Origin: Streptomyces sp. MspMP-M5
GTDB taxonomy: Bacteria > Actinomycetota > Actinomycetes > Streptomycetales > Streptomycetaceae
Direction: 5' to 3'
Assembly: GCF_000373585.1 (NCBI RefSeq)
Contig: NZ_KB891853.1
Location: forward strand, 346,812 to 410,811
Length of the DNA stretch: 64,000 nucleotides
Of this stretch, positions 16,935-24,419 are shown in pieces. The notes under the pieces were generated by a model that saw only the letters and a program-made list of their open reading frames with translations, was not told the origin of the DNA and did no database searches. A program made the position numbers and the translations under genes. Position 1 is the first letter of the stretch. Every line of letters starts with the position of its first letter.

Positions 16935-18682
16935 AAGCTGGCCTGTGGCTGCCGCTGGGTGTCAGGCTTCCGGTCGTCAGCGTGAACTTGGCGATGACAG
17001 GTCGTGTGGATCAGTTCCAGGTTGCTCGGGTGGTCGCTGCCGCCCTTGCTGCGGTAGGTCAGGTGGTGCACGTGGATCGCCCGGAGGCTCCCCGTGAACC
17101 ACTTGACCCAGTCCTGAACGTCGTCCGGGTCGAACCCGGCTCCGTCGATCAGATCCAGTCCGCACCTGGGGCACAGCCCCCGCTGACGGTAGGCGAGGGA
17201 GAGGATCTTCTTGGGCTCTCCCACCGCCTGCACCCGCTTGCGTCGACGGTTCCCCCAGTACTCTTCCAGCTCCGGGTCATCGGGCGAGGCATCGTCCTTG
17301 ACCAGGGTATGTCGCTGGATCGGCGTCCAGGAGGCTTGCTGCAAGTAGTGCTCGGGAGTACCGAACACCCACTTGCTGGACCGGCCTGGCTGGAACGTGC
17401 CCCAGTACCTCCGTTTGATCCATCCCCAGGGTTTGCGGCGATGCCGTCGCATGGCCCAGCGTTTCAGGACCTCGAAGGTGTGGGCGTCCAGTAGGTTGAA
17501 GGTCTCCTTCGAGCAGACAGTCCGGTAGTACGTGGACCAGCCACGTACGAATGGTGACAGTGCCCTGACCAGGCTTTCAGTGGGCGAGCCGCTGTTCTCC
17601 CTGGCCGTGACACTGATCCTCTTTCGGGCGCTCTGCAGGGCATCCCGGCTCGGCTTGATGATCAGCTTCTCGCGGAACCTGCCGACGTTGAACCCGAGGA
17701 AGTCCACCCCGTTGGAGAGGTGCACCACCCTGGTCTTCTCCTCGTTGAAGGAGAGGCCCCGGGGTTCGAGCCATTCGGCAAGGTCATGCTTGGCCTTGAT
17801 CGCCTCGTTCTCCGTGGTGCAGAACACCACGAAGTCGTCCGCGTACCGAACCAGAGCCGGCGGGGTCGTCTTGGCGTTCCGCGGACGGTTCGCTCCGATG
17901 ACCTCTCCCATCCCATGGAGGGCGATGTTCATCAGCAACGGGCTGATGACGCCACCTTGCGGGGTGCCTTCAGGCGTCGAGACGAACCGCCCGTCCTCCA
18001 TGACCCCAGCTCTCAGCCATCCCCGGACCTGCCGTCGTCCCGGGAACAGGCCGACGGAGTCCATGAGGTGTTGATGACTGATGTGGTCGAAGGCGGCCGA
18101 CAGGTCGGCGTCGAGGACCCATAGTCGCTTGGCGGTCTTCCGCCCGGCGACATTGAAGATCATCTCTATGGCGTCCCAGGCTCCCCGTCCTGGCCTGAAG
18201 CCGTAGCTCCTGGCCTCGAACCGGGCTTCCCATTCCGGTTCCAGAGCGTTCTTGAACCTGGCCTGGTCGACCCGGTCCCGGATCACCGGGATGCCCAGAG
18301 GGCGCCTCTTGCCGTTCGCCTTCGGGATGTACACACGACGTACGGGCTTGGGGTTGGACATGGGGTCGGCAAGTATCTGCCGCGCCATCTTCCCCCGTTT
18401 CGCCGGAGTCAGAGCTTTCTGCCCGTCGATTCCCGCCGTCTTCTTGCCGGTGCTGACCTGGCAGACCCGCCTGACACTCGTCAACGTGTTGGCCTTGGAA
18501 CGCCGCATCAGCTTTTGCAGGTTACGCACCTGCTTCAAGTCACCCTCGCGGGCAGCCCTGAAAATCCTCTGTCGCAGCCGCTTTACAGACGCCTCCTCCT
18601 GGCTCCAGTCGATGCTGTGCCAGAACTCGGCGTCGCCCTCGGGTCCGTTCATCCGGGTTTCGGCGATGACCAGTTCGGTCAA
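16916..18682 (-). CDS. ltrA: Group II intron reverse transcriptase/maturase with HNH endonuclease
   Basis: 588-residue multifunctional intron protein: it helps the intron RNA fold and splice, then reverse-transcribes it at a new DNA site. Visible parts are the N-terminal RT0 region (EFWHSIDWSQEEASVKRLRQ), RT palm with the catalytic YADDFVVF motif, a thumb/maturase (X) domain, and a C-terminal HNH endonuclease with zinc ligands (LCPRCGLDLID, then IHVHHLTYRSKGGSD and LIHTTCHRQVHADD). The TTG start follows GGGAGG. All catalytic residues I can check are present. The stop lies within domain V. Confidence 0.93.
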   Translation of the reverse strand: MTELVIAETRMNGPEGDAEFWHSIDWSQEEASVKRLRQRIFRAAREGDLKQVRNLQKLMRRSKANTLTSVRRVCQVSTGKKTAGIDGQKALTPAKRGKMARQILADPMSNPKPVRRVYIPKANGKRRPLGIPVIRDRVDQARFKNALEPEWEARFEARSYGFRPGRGAWDAIEMIFNVAGRKTAKRLWVLDADLSAAFDHISHQHLMDSVGLFPGRRQVRGWLRAGVMEDGRFVSTPEGTPQGGVISPLLMNIALHGMGEVIGANRPRNAKTTPPALVRYADDFVVFCTTENEAIKAKHDLAEWLEPRGLSFNEEKTRVVHLSNGVDFLGFNVGRFREKLIIKPSRDALQSARKRISVTARENSGSPTESLVRALSPFVRGWSTYYRTVCSKETFNLLDAHTFEVLKRWAMRRHRRKPWGWIKRRYWGTFQPGRSSKWVFGTPEHYLQQASWTPIQRHTLVKDDASPDDPELEEYWGNRRRKRVQAVGEPKKILSLAYRQRGLCPRCGLDLIDGAGFDPDDVQDWVKWFTGSLRAIHVHHLTYRSKGGSDHPSNLELIHTTCHRQVHADDRKPDTQRQPQASLSRMRG

Positions 18683-19338
18683 CGCGGCCTCCCTTCAGTC
18701 CAACTTGCGCCTCGGTACAAGTGCCTGTCCGTCGTCTCTTCATGGCCTACCTGGTCCACGTCAGCCGCCTTTCGGCTCCAGCCACAGGCTGGTGTCCACC
18801 GGGTTATAGGCCGCCAGGTGGAGACTCCTGGTCGGCGGCCATTTCCCCTGGGCTTTCGCCCTGGTGGCGTTCGCTTCTTGGACCATCCTGTTCCCGCACG
18901 GGGGTTCTGCCTCCGTTACCTTCGGCTTACCGGCTGACGAGGCCGGACCCGTACGGGGTTTCCGTGTTCCACATCGTGCAGTTGCGTCCGGGTGGGGTGC
19001 TCTCTTTCCGCCGTCCTCCGCGGTGACCCACAGGCCCCTCCCCGATGGGGGCCTGCCGCGCTGGGCTTCCCAGCCCTAGAGGATTCCACCGCCGAATACT
19101 GGCCATTGCGCGGTGTAAGTCTGACGACGAGTCGACGAGAGTTCGTTTTCACTCACCCTTCCGGACTTCCCCTTCGCCTGTAGCCTGCGAATGGCCCGCG
19201 AGCCCTTGGGCTTGACCACCTCCGCTCAGCACCCCGGGATTACTCCCGGCGCACCGGAGGCTGGGGACTGACCGTTGGTCACTGGTCAGGTCCGCATGAC
19301 ACGTCTCCTCTCCTGCGGACTCTGCGTGCGATGTGACT

Positions 19339-20427
19339 TCACGTCGCACCGGGGGTGCCTCCCGGTGATGGCGGGACGAGGTCGGCCAGGAGCAGCATTC
19401 TGGCCCTGCGCGCATCGTCGAACCGGACCAGGTACTCCCGCACCGGCCCGTATGCCCTGTGCGGCTCCAGCAGCCGGCGAAGCTCGTCGAGCTGCTGCAC
19501 GACTCGGACGGAACCCAGGGGGGGGCTTGTGCTGAGCAGGTCATGGCCGACGCTCACCGCTGTATCCACGTCGCACCGGCGGACGTGGATGTCCACCAGT
19601 GCGATCCGGCTCAACGCCAGCGACCGCTCCCGGCCCGACTCCCGTAGTGCGACGGCCTGTTCGGCATGCGTCAGAGCGTCGTCGAGCTGGTCCAAGTCGC
19701 GAAGGATCAGCGCCGATTCGCTCGCCAGCGCGGCGGCGTCGAACGGGCTCAGCCACGGGTGGTCGGTATCTGCCGCCCCGTCGAGGTCACGCCGGGCGGC
19801 GTCGAGGGCGTAGGCGGCTGGGATGCGTTGCGCGGCGACGGCCAGGGCGCGCGCCTGCATCGTGTTCAGTCGCGCCGTCAGCGCGGGAACGCGCGGTCCC
19901 CGTGTGGCGAGGTCAAGCCCGGTCCGGGCCCAGGCGGCGGCCCCGGCGTGGAGGGCCAGATGGCTGCTGCTCGCGGCGACGTTCGCGGCCAGCAGGAGGT
20001 CACCGGGAGGCGCGGGCCAAGGGAAGCGCGCGGGCGAAGTGGCGGTTGGGGCGGTCGTCGTGGCCGGAGTCGTGGCCATCGCCGCCAGGTCGTCACCGTC
20101 TGGTGACGGTCGGTCGGCCCGCTGGTGGTCTGGGTCCGCGGGCGCGGGTTCCCACGACCGGCGTGCCAGTCCAAGCAGGTGGCCAGGGATGCGGAAGGCG
20201 TCCGCGATCTGCTCGAACAGGCTGAGCTTCTCTACCCGGCTCTTGCCGTTCATGTAGTCGTACAGCCGCCCTTGCGTGATGTCGGCGGATGCGGCGATCC
20301 GCCGCGTGCTGACACCGCGACTGTTGAGCATGCGGAACACGGCACCCATGTCCCGCTCGATGCAGGCACGCAGCAGCCGAGCCCGGCGCGCTGCGCCGGG
20401 CAGCCGACGAAGAGATCGACGCTGCAC
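19339..20427 (-). CDS. XRE-family regulator with helical repeat domain, 3' end altered by the intron
   Basis: The helix-turn-helix lies in the first 70 residues (VSTRRIAASADITQGRLYDY). The remaining 280 residues are Ala/Leu-rich helices of TPR type (SPFDAAALASESALILRDLD, then LTHAEQAVALRES). This is the common Streptomyces layout of a regulator sitting before a Nudix gene. The group II intron begins at 19349, so the unspliced frame uses a stop inside the intron and ends GTPGAT; the original end was GTPV. An in-frame ATG at residue 27 (MGAVFRML) may be the real start, since no ribosome site precedes 20427. Ligand and targets are unknown. Confidence 0.75.
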   Translation of the reverse strand: MQRRSLRRLPGAARRARLLRACIERDMGAVFRMLNSRGVSTRRIAASADITQGRLYDYMNGKSRVEKLSLFEQIADAFRIPGHLLGLARRSWEPAPADPDHQRADRPSPDGDDLAAMATTPATTTAPTATSPARFPWPAPPGDLLLAANVAASSSHLALHAGAAAWARTGLDLATRGPRVPALTARLNTMQARALAVAAQRIPAAYALDAARRDLDGAADTDHPWLSPFDAAALASESALILRDLDQLDDALTHAEQAVALRESGRERSLALSRIALVDIHVRRCDVDTAVSVGHDLLSTSPPLGSVRVVQQLDELRRLLEPHRAYGPVREYLVRFDDARRARMLLLADLVPPSPGGTPGAT

Positions 20428-20461
20428 TCACCGAGCCCACGCTCAACAAGGCGGATGCTCT

Positions 20462-20680
20462 GTGAACGACACGCATCCTAAGATCGGCGATCTCGTCGTC
20501 GCGGTCGCGAGCGGCAAACAGTGGGTATGCACGGATATCGCGGGCGCGAAGAACCACCGACCGGTGTGGCTGCTGCGCCCGCGGTACGGCGCTGCCGACA
20601 GGGAGCAGCTGCGCATTGAGCGGGACGACCTCGTGTCGTATGCGGTGGTCGCCCGCCGCGGTGAGTGGACCCAGCCTTGA
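20462..20680 (+). CDS. Small hypothetical protein divergent from the XRE gene
   Basis: 72 residues from the GTG at 20462 (reading NDTHPKIGDLVVAVASGKQW, ending YAVVARRGEWTQP). Good codon bias and basic/acidic balance support a real gene. The GTGA at its start overlaps the end of a short upstream frame (ADEEIDAALTEPTLNKADAL) that may be a second small protein or remnant. It reads away from the regulator and may share its promoter region. Function is unknown. Confidence 0.5.
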   Translation: MNDTHPKIGDLVVAVASGKQWVCTDIAGAKNHRPVWLLRPRYGAADREQLRIERDDLVSYAVVARRGEWTQP

Positions 20681-20881
20681 GCGGCCGCATCGGCCGCCCA
20701 TGGCCAACGGCACCAACGCGCCCCACCGCAGCCCCGTCCGCGACGGATCCGCAGCCGAGCACGGCCTGATCCAGTCGGCAGACCATCAGCCACATCCAGC
20801 TCCGATCCAGCGGCGGTTCGGATAACCAGGGATGACGACAGGTGACGAGACGTCAGTCTATCCAGCACCGGGTACGACAAC

Positions 20882-20909
20882 GGGGCCGACCCCGAAAAGG
20901 GTCGACCCC
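20882..20909. terminator. Terminator-like hairpin at the prophage left border
   Basis: Inverted repeat GGGGCCGACCC / GGGTCGACCCC (one mismatch) around CGAAAA, downstream of the integrase in its reading direction. Confidence 0.6.
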
Positions 20910-20984
20910 GCCTGACCTGCACATTTGCCAGATCGCTACATCATCGCTATGGCGCCCGTCACACGTTGAAGCGGAACTTCCACC

Positions 20985-21066
20985 ACAACGCTCTGACCTG
21001 CGGAAACGCTAGTTCTGACGGGCCAAGTCAGCACAGTATCAGCACGGTCTTCGCAGGTCAGCACAC
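20985..21066. other. Candidate attachment-site region (integrase arm repeats)
   Basis: Directly behind the integrase gene TCAGCAC occurs three times in the same orientation (21028, 21039, 21058), and TGACCTGCGG near 20994 is mirrored by CGCAGGTCA at 21052. Clustered short direct repeats next to a tyrosine integrase are typical of arm-type binding sites in an att region. No tRNA gene is visible here, and the other att end lies outside the window, so the core cannot be defined. Confidence 0.35.
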
Positions 21067-22347
21067 TCACGCAGCAGTCCCGTAGTCCCCAGTGTCCTCG
21101 GTAGCGGTGCCCGCCACGTCCAACGGTACGGGCCGCATGGCGTTCTGCATGACCTCGCGGCACCGGTGCCAGGCCCCCGGAACGAGGTGCCCGTACGTGT
21201 CCACCGTGATCTTGATCGACTTGTGGCCGAGCCAGCGCGAGACCTCGTGGATCGGGATGCCGTTCGCCAGGGCCGTCGAGGCGAAGAAGTGCCTCAGCGA
21301 GTGGGGGGTGTACTTCGGCTTACCGTTCTCGTCCACGATGCCGGCGGCGATGCACGCCTTCTTGAAGTGGTAGCCGAAGGTATTGGCAGTCGGCATGGTG
21401 CCCTTGCCCCGGTCACGCGGCGCGAAGAAGACTTCGAGCTGCCGATCTTTCCCGGACTTTGTTTTGAAGGCAACGGGGATCGGCACCCACTTTTCCTCGT
21501 GAGCGTCAATCTCCTCTTCCAAGAAAGGGGCGATCGGAATATCCCGATACTCGCCTTCGGCACGGTGCTTCAATGGCACAAAAGTGGTCCGGCTGTCGCC
21601 AGCGTTTGCCTTGGCGCTGACCTGCCAGCGAATCCTGATGAACTCGGTCCGTCGGCACTCGCAAGCGAAGGCCAGGGCCTCGCTGGGACGAAGGCCGGCA
21701 CCCGACATCAAGTAGATCGTCAGGCGGTACTGCGGCGAGATGTGATGGGCAAGGAGATCGACTTCTTCCAGGGTTGGAATCTCGTCTTCGTCCACGGCCA
21801 TCGTGCTCGTCCGAGGCAGCTTGACGCCCTTGGCTGGATTCTCCGATATTCGCTTCTCTATGATCGCGGCGTCTAGCATCGCCGTCACGATATTCATGCG
21901 GTCGTTGATCGTTGAGGCAGCCATGCCCTCGCCCTTGTGGTGCAGGGCGGCGATGAACCGCTCGAAGTCGGGCTTCGCCAGTCCAGCCAGGGTCTTGCGC
22001 CCAAGGTGGGGAACGAGGTGGTTCCTGATGAAGCCGTCGTAGTTCCGGAAGGTTCCCTCCGCGAGGATCTGCCGTTCGAGCCAGTCCTTCGCCCACGCCC
22101 GCAGGGTGATCGCTCCCCGCTGTGGGTCGAGGTAGATGCCCATGCCCTTGTCGTGCTCGACCTTGATAGCGAACGCGTCGGCGCCGTCAGGGCCGGTCTT
22201 CTTAGCGAAGCTCTTCTCTCTCTGTCTCGCGGTCCGCCCGCCCGGCTCTCGGTAACGAACGGTCCACTTGTGACCGCAGCGCGCCTTTTCGCAGGGGTAG
22301 AAGCGGTCCTGCTCGTCCTCTTTGCACTTCTGGAAGACGGTTGCCAT
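21067..22347 (-). CDS. int: Tyrosine recombinase, prophage integrase
   Basis: 426 residues. The N-terminal part has a CxxC-like zinc-binding patch (YPCEKARCGHKWTVRYREPG) and an AP2-like arm-binding domain. It is followed by a SAM-like core-binding domain (LRAWAKDWLERQILAEGTFR) and a catalytic domain with Arg in GAGLRPSE, HSLRHFF and WLGHKSIKITVDTYGH, the last tyrosine being the nucleophile. The ATG has GGGGG upstream. It is placed at the left prophage end with the excisionase upstream and should catalyse integration and, with that partner, excision. It is paralogous to the broken integrase near 11-12 kb and appears intact. Confidence 0.92.
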   Translation of the reverse strand: MATVFQKCKEDEQDRFYPCEKARCGHKWTVRYREPGGRTARQREKSFAKKTGPDGADAFAIKVEHDKGMGIYLDPQRGAITLRAWAKDWLERQILAEGTFRNYDGFIRNHLVPHLGRKTLAGLAKPDFERFIAALHHKGEGMAASTINDRMNIVTAMLDAAIIEKRISENPAKGVKLPRTSTMAVDEDEIPTLEEVDLLAHHISPQYRLTIYLMSGAGLRPSEALAFACECRRTEFIRIRWQVSAKANAGDSRTTFVPLKHRAEGEYRDIPIAPFLEEEIDAHEEKWVPIPVAFKTKSGKDRQLEVFFAPRDRGKGTMPTANTFGYHFKKACIAAGIVDENGKPKYTPHSLRHFFASTALANGIPIHEVSRWLGHKSIKITVDTYGHLVPGAWHRCREVMQNAMRPVPLDVAGTATEDTGDYGTAA

Positions 22348-22389
22348 ATGGCCCCCTTCTGTTGCTGGGGCAAGGCAACGTTGCGCCGT

Positions 22390-22572
22390 TTACCCGTAGT
22401 GATCTTCGAGATAGGCGACGATGTCGCGCTCGCGGAAGCGCAGGAGGCGGCCGACCTTCTGGGCCTTCAACCCCCACGTCCGGTACTTGTTCTTGACGGT
22501 GATCTCGCTGACCTTGAGCCAGGCGGCCACCTCTTCCGGCGTCAGGAGCCGGTTACTGCCGCCCTGACTCAA
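22390..22572 (-). CDS. xis: Excisionase-like helix-turn-helix protein
   Basis: 60 residues forming one winged-helix DNA-binding domain (RLLTPEEVAAWLKVSEITVK, then GRLLRFRERDIVAYLED). It is a probable recombination directionality factor that switches the integrase to excision; that role is inferred from fold and position. The TTG start is chosen because it forms a TTGA overlap with the preceding gene's stop (22569-22572). It lies between the early operon and the integrase, and a near-identical domain accompanies the decayed integrase. Confidence 0.8.
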   Translation of the reverse strand: MSQGGSNRLLTPEEVAAWLKVSEITVKNKYRTWGLKAQKVGRLLRFRERDIVAYLEDHYG

Positions 22573-22856
22573 CGGGCGGGCCTCTCGTCTCGCTGGGTGT
22601 CGGCGAGGGAGTGCACGGTCTCCCATGCAAGGGCGGCCGACTTCAGCGCCCTTCTCTGGTCCGCCTTGAGCCTGCGGATGCAGGCCGGCGCAAGTGTCGG
22701 GTCGGAGACGCCAAGGAGCTCGGCCACCTGGGCGAGCAGCTCCCTCGGGTCTGCCGTTGGGGCGCGGCCGGGCCGGGAATACACCCGGCACTTCTGGCCG
22801 GAGACTCCGAGCACCCAGCCCCAGCCATTCGAGAGAGCCTTCTCGCTGTGCTTCAA
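22569..22856 (-). CDS. Prophage early protein of unknown function
   Basis: 95 residues (KHSEKALSNGWGWVLGVSGQ at the start, then LLAQVAELLGVSDPTLAPAC, ending ADTQRDERPAR). The TTG start overlaps the previous gene's stop as TTGA (22853-22856). A helical segment with LGVSDPTLAP could be a weak DNA-binding helix, but no family is recognised. It belongs to the leftward early operon ending in xis and int. Confidence 0.6.
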   Translation of the reverse strand: MKHSEKALSNGWGWVLGVSGQKCRVYSRPGRAPTADPRELLAQVAELLGVSDPTLAPACIRRLKADQRRALKSAALAWETVHSLADTQRDERPAR

Positions 22857-23089
22857 GCGGCGACCCCGTGGCACTCGCTGCGGGACTGCGAGGTCAGGTG
22901 GTACATGCCGAACTCGCACTCGTAGTAGCGGTTCTCGCAGTACAGACCGCGTCGAGATCCTCGCCGGTCCCCCGCGCGGTGGCGCTTCGCCTGCGCCCTG
23001 CCGAGGGCCTTCTCGGCAATGCGCTCGTCCTCGAAGGCGCGTTTGGCGCCGCACTCGCATGTGCGGAAGTCGACGGCCTTGATGGTCAT
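22853..23089 (-). CDS. Small prophage protein with possible zinc site
   Basis: 78 residues from the ATG at 23089 (GGAGAG upstream). DFRTCECGAKRAF supplies one CxC pair and ENRYYECEFGMYHLTSQSR, followed by a late Cys, could complete a zinc site. It is basic in the middle (AQAKRHRAGDRRGSRRGLYC), which suggests nucleic-acid binding. Function is unknown. It couples to the next gene by TTGA. Confidence 0.65.
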   Translation of the reverse strand: MTIKAVDFRTCECGAKRAFEDERIAEKALGRAQAKRHRAGDRRGSRRGLYCENRYYECEFGMYHLTSQSRSECHGVAA

Positions 23090-23106
23090 GCCTGACTCTC
23101 CTTGGT

Positions 23107-23535
23107 CTACTTGCGGAACTTGCTGCATGGGCAGGTCGGTATCTGGCAGGCGCCCCGTGCCGCGGTTGCGGCGGAGTGGGTGAAAGGGGCGTGGCCGCAC
23201 TCGGGGTGCTGGCAGAAGCCCTTCCAGCCCTTCCTGCCGTCGTGGTTGGCGAGCATCAGGCCGGGCGAGTGGAGCTTCACGAGGCGGCCGGCCCCGCCGA
23301 ACGCCATCTTCGAGGCGAAGGCGCGGGCCTCTGCTTCGTTGCCGAAGGGCGCGAAGTTGAGCCCGCGGCTTCCGTCGTGCCAGGTGTGGACGAGAGCGAA
23401 CCAGTCGCGCATCTGGAGGATCTCCCCGACCTCCTTGATCAGCGCCTTGGCCATCTGGTCGGCACTGTCAAAGCCGGGATCTTCCAGGAGTGCCTTCACC
23501 GCGTCGATCTCCTCCCTGCGGGGGATGATCCTCAC
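23107..23535 (-). CDS. Prophage early protein of unknown function
   Basis: 142 residues with an acidic helical N-terminus (IIPRREEIDAVKALLEDPGF) and a C-terminus with several Cys and His (GFCQHPECGHAPFTHSA, then CQIPTCPCSKF) that could bind zinc twice. The GTG start makes a GTGA overlap with the preceding gene. No family is recognised. Confidence 0.6.
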   Translation of the reverse strand: MRIIPRREEIDAVKALLEDPGFDSADQMAKALIKEVGEILQMRDWFALVHTWHDGSRGLNFAPFGNEAEARAFASKMAFGGAGRLVKLHSPGLMLANHDGRKGWKGFCQHPECGHAPFTHSAATAARGACQIPTCPCSKFRK

Positions 23536-23720
23536 GCGGCGCCGATCCCCTTCACCGAGACGGGATAGGCGAAGAAGTCCGACCGCACAGGCTGTGCGAA
23601 CCCTGGGACGAGATAGACGAACCCGCTCGCCTTCAGGCCGCTGTCGCCCTCGGCGTCCTCGAACTCGGAGCCGTCCGGCAACTCGTCAAGTTCGGCCGGG
23701 CTGTTGATGGTGGTACTCAC
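23532..23720 (-). CDS. Small acidic prophage protein
   Basis: 62 residues (STTINSPAELDELPDGSEFE, ending FFAYPVSVKGIGAA). The start is the GTG at 23720, preceded by GGAGGGAAG. The fold looks like a small beta protein (SPAELDELPDGSEFEDAEGD is typical of short phage proteins). Two copies of the dispersed operator motif lie 20-70 bases upstream. Confidence 0.6.
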   Translation of the reverse strand: MSTTINSPAELDELPDGSEFEDAEGDSGLKASGFVYLVPGFAQPVRSDFFAYPVSVKGIGAA

Positions 23721-23740
23721 GAGGCTTCCCTCCCTTCCGC

Positions 23741-23787
23741 AGTCAAGATTACGCAATCAGTCCAGCATGCGCAAGTATCGCAATCAG
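23741..23787 (-). promoter_or_regulatory. Two operator/stoperator-like sites
   Basis: On the minus strand CTGATTGCGATACTTGCGC (23787 to 23769) is followed by CTGATTGCGTAATCTTGACT (23760 to 23741). The second is identical over 20 bases to the plus-strand copy at 59593-59612. Both point with local transcription. Confidence 0.65.
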
Positions 23788-24343
23788 ATAGAGGTGATGG
23801 CCTCGACGCTCGCCCGGAACCCCTCCACAGTGCCGGTGTTCAGGATCGTCACGTCGAAGTCCCAGCCTGCGAGGGCGTTTTCGCTGACGTGGTTGGAGTT
23901 CTCGATCAGCGCCTGACTGGGCCGTCGAATCTCGACCACCAGTCCCCCACGCTTCCGGATGGCGCCGGCCTCGTTGGGGAACCGTACGTCGCTGATGACA
24001 GTGGGGTTGGTCCACGTCTCGTAGTCGCGGAACAAGGCATTCACCCACACGTCCTCGCCGAGCACCTGGCGGCCGGCCTCGGTGCCCAGCCGCTGAAGGT
24101 AGAGGCGCACTTCGGGGTGTACTCGCTTCACCTTCTCCCAGCCGTAGGTGTCCACGCGCTCGGCAAGATCGGCCACGCCGAGGAACCCCCGGGAGCGCGG
24201 AGGTCAGGGTTCAGCGCGTACAGCATGTTCCTCACGGGGTCAGCGAACGCCTTGCGCTGCCAGCCGCGCTCAACAAGGAACGAGGCCGCGGTGTCCTTGC
24301 CGGAGCGGGCGGCACCCGCAAAGCCGATCAGTGACGTCTTCAT
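23784..24343 (-). pseudogene. Deoxynucleoside monophosphate kinase with a frameshift in a G run
   Basis: Phage-type dNMP kinase, which phosphorylates dNMPs for phage DNA synthesis. The ATG at 24343 (GAAGGG upstream) opens KTSLIGFAGAARSGKDTAAS with a P-loop GAARSGKDT. The frame carries on to about 24190 (NPDLRAP), after which the conserved reading (GVADLAERVDTYGWEKVKRV, then LQRLGTEAGRQVLGEDVWV and TVISDVRFPNEA) is in another frame down to 23784. The junction lies at a run of five G on the coding strand; six would restore one 185-residue frame. It is a real inactivating deletion or a homopolymer sequencing error. Confidence 0.8.
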
Positions 24344-24419
24344 CGTGTTGGTTCCCTTCTGGTTTTCAGCTTTCAGCGGCGCTTACGTATCTGCTCGCGC
24401 ACAGCTATGTGGGCGCACC

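Larger units (their letters stand above)
16859..19349 (-). mobile_element. Complete group II intron with encoded reverse transcriptase
   Basis: A 2491-base retroelement read leftwards. The 5' end is GTGCGACG at 19349 (group II consensus GTGYG), followed by about 670 bases of domain I-III/IV RNA, then the intron protein, domain V and domain VI, ending CCCGAC at 16859. Boundaries are supported by the flanks: joining 19350 to 16858 produces ...ACCCCCG|TATGAGG, which gives the XRE gene its own stop (GTA TGA) and the Nudix gene its ATG in a 4-base ATGA overlap. The insertion therefore splits an operon exactly at its coupling site. It appears full-length and possibly active. Confidence 0.88.

Noticed and set aside
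20681..21066. tRNA gene as integration target
   Set aside because: No acceptor stem or T-loop consensus could be found around either integrase.
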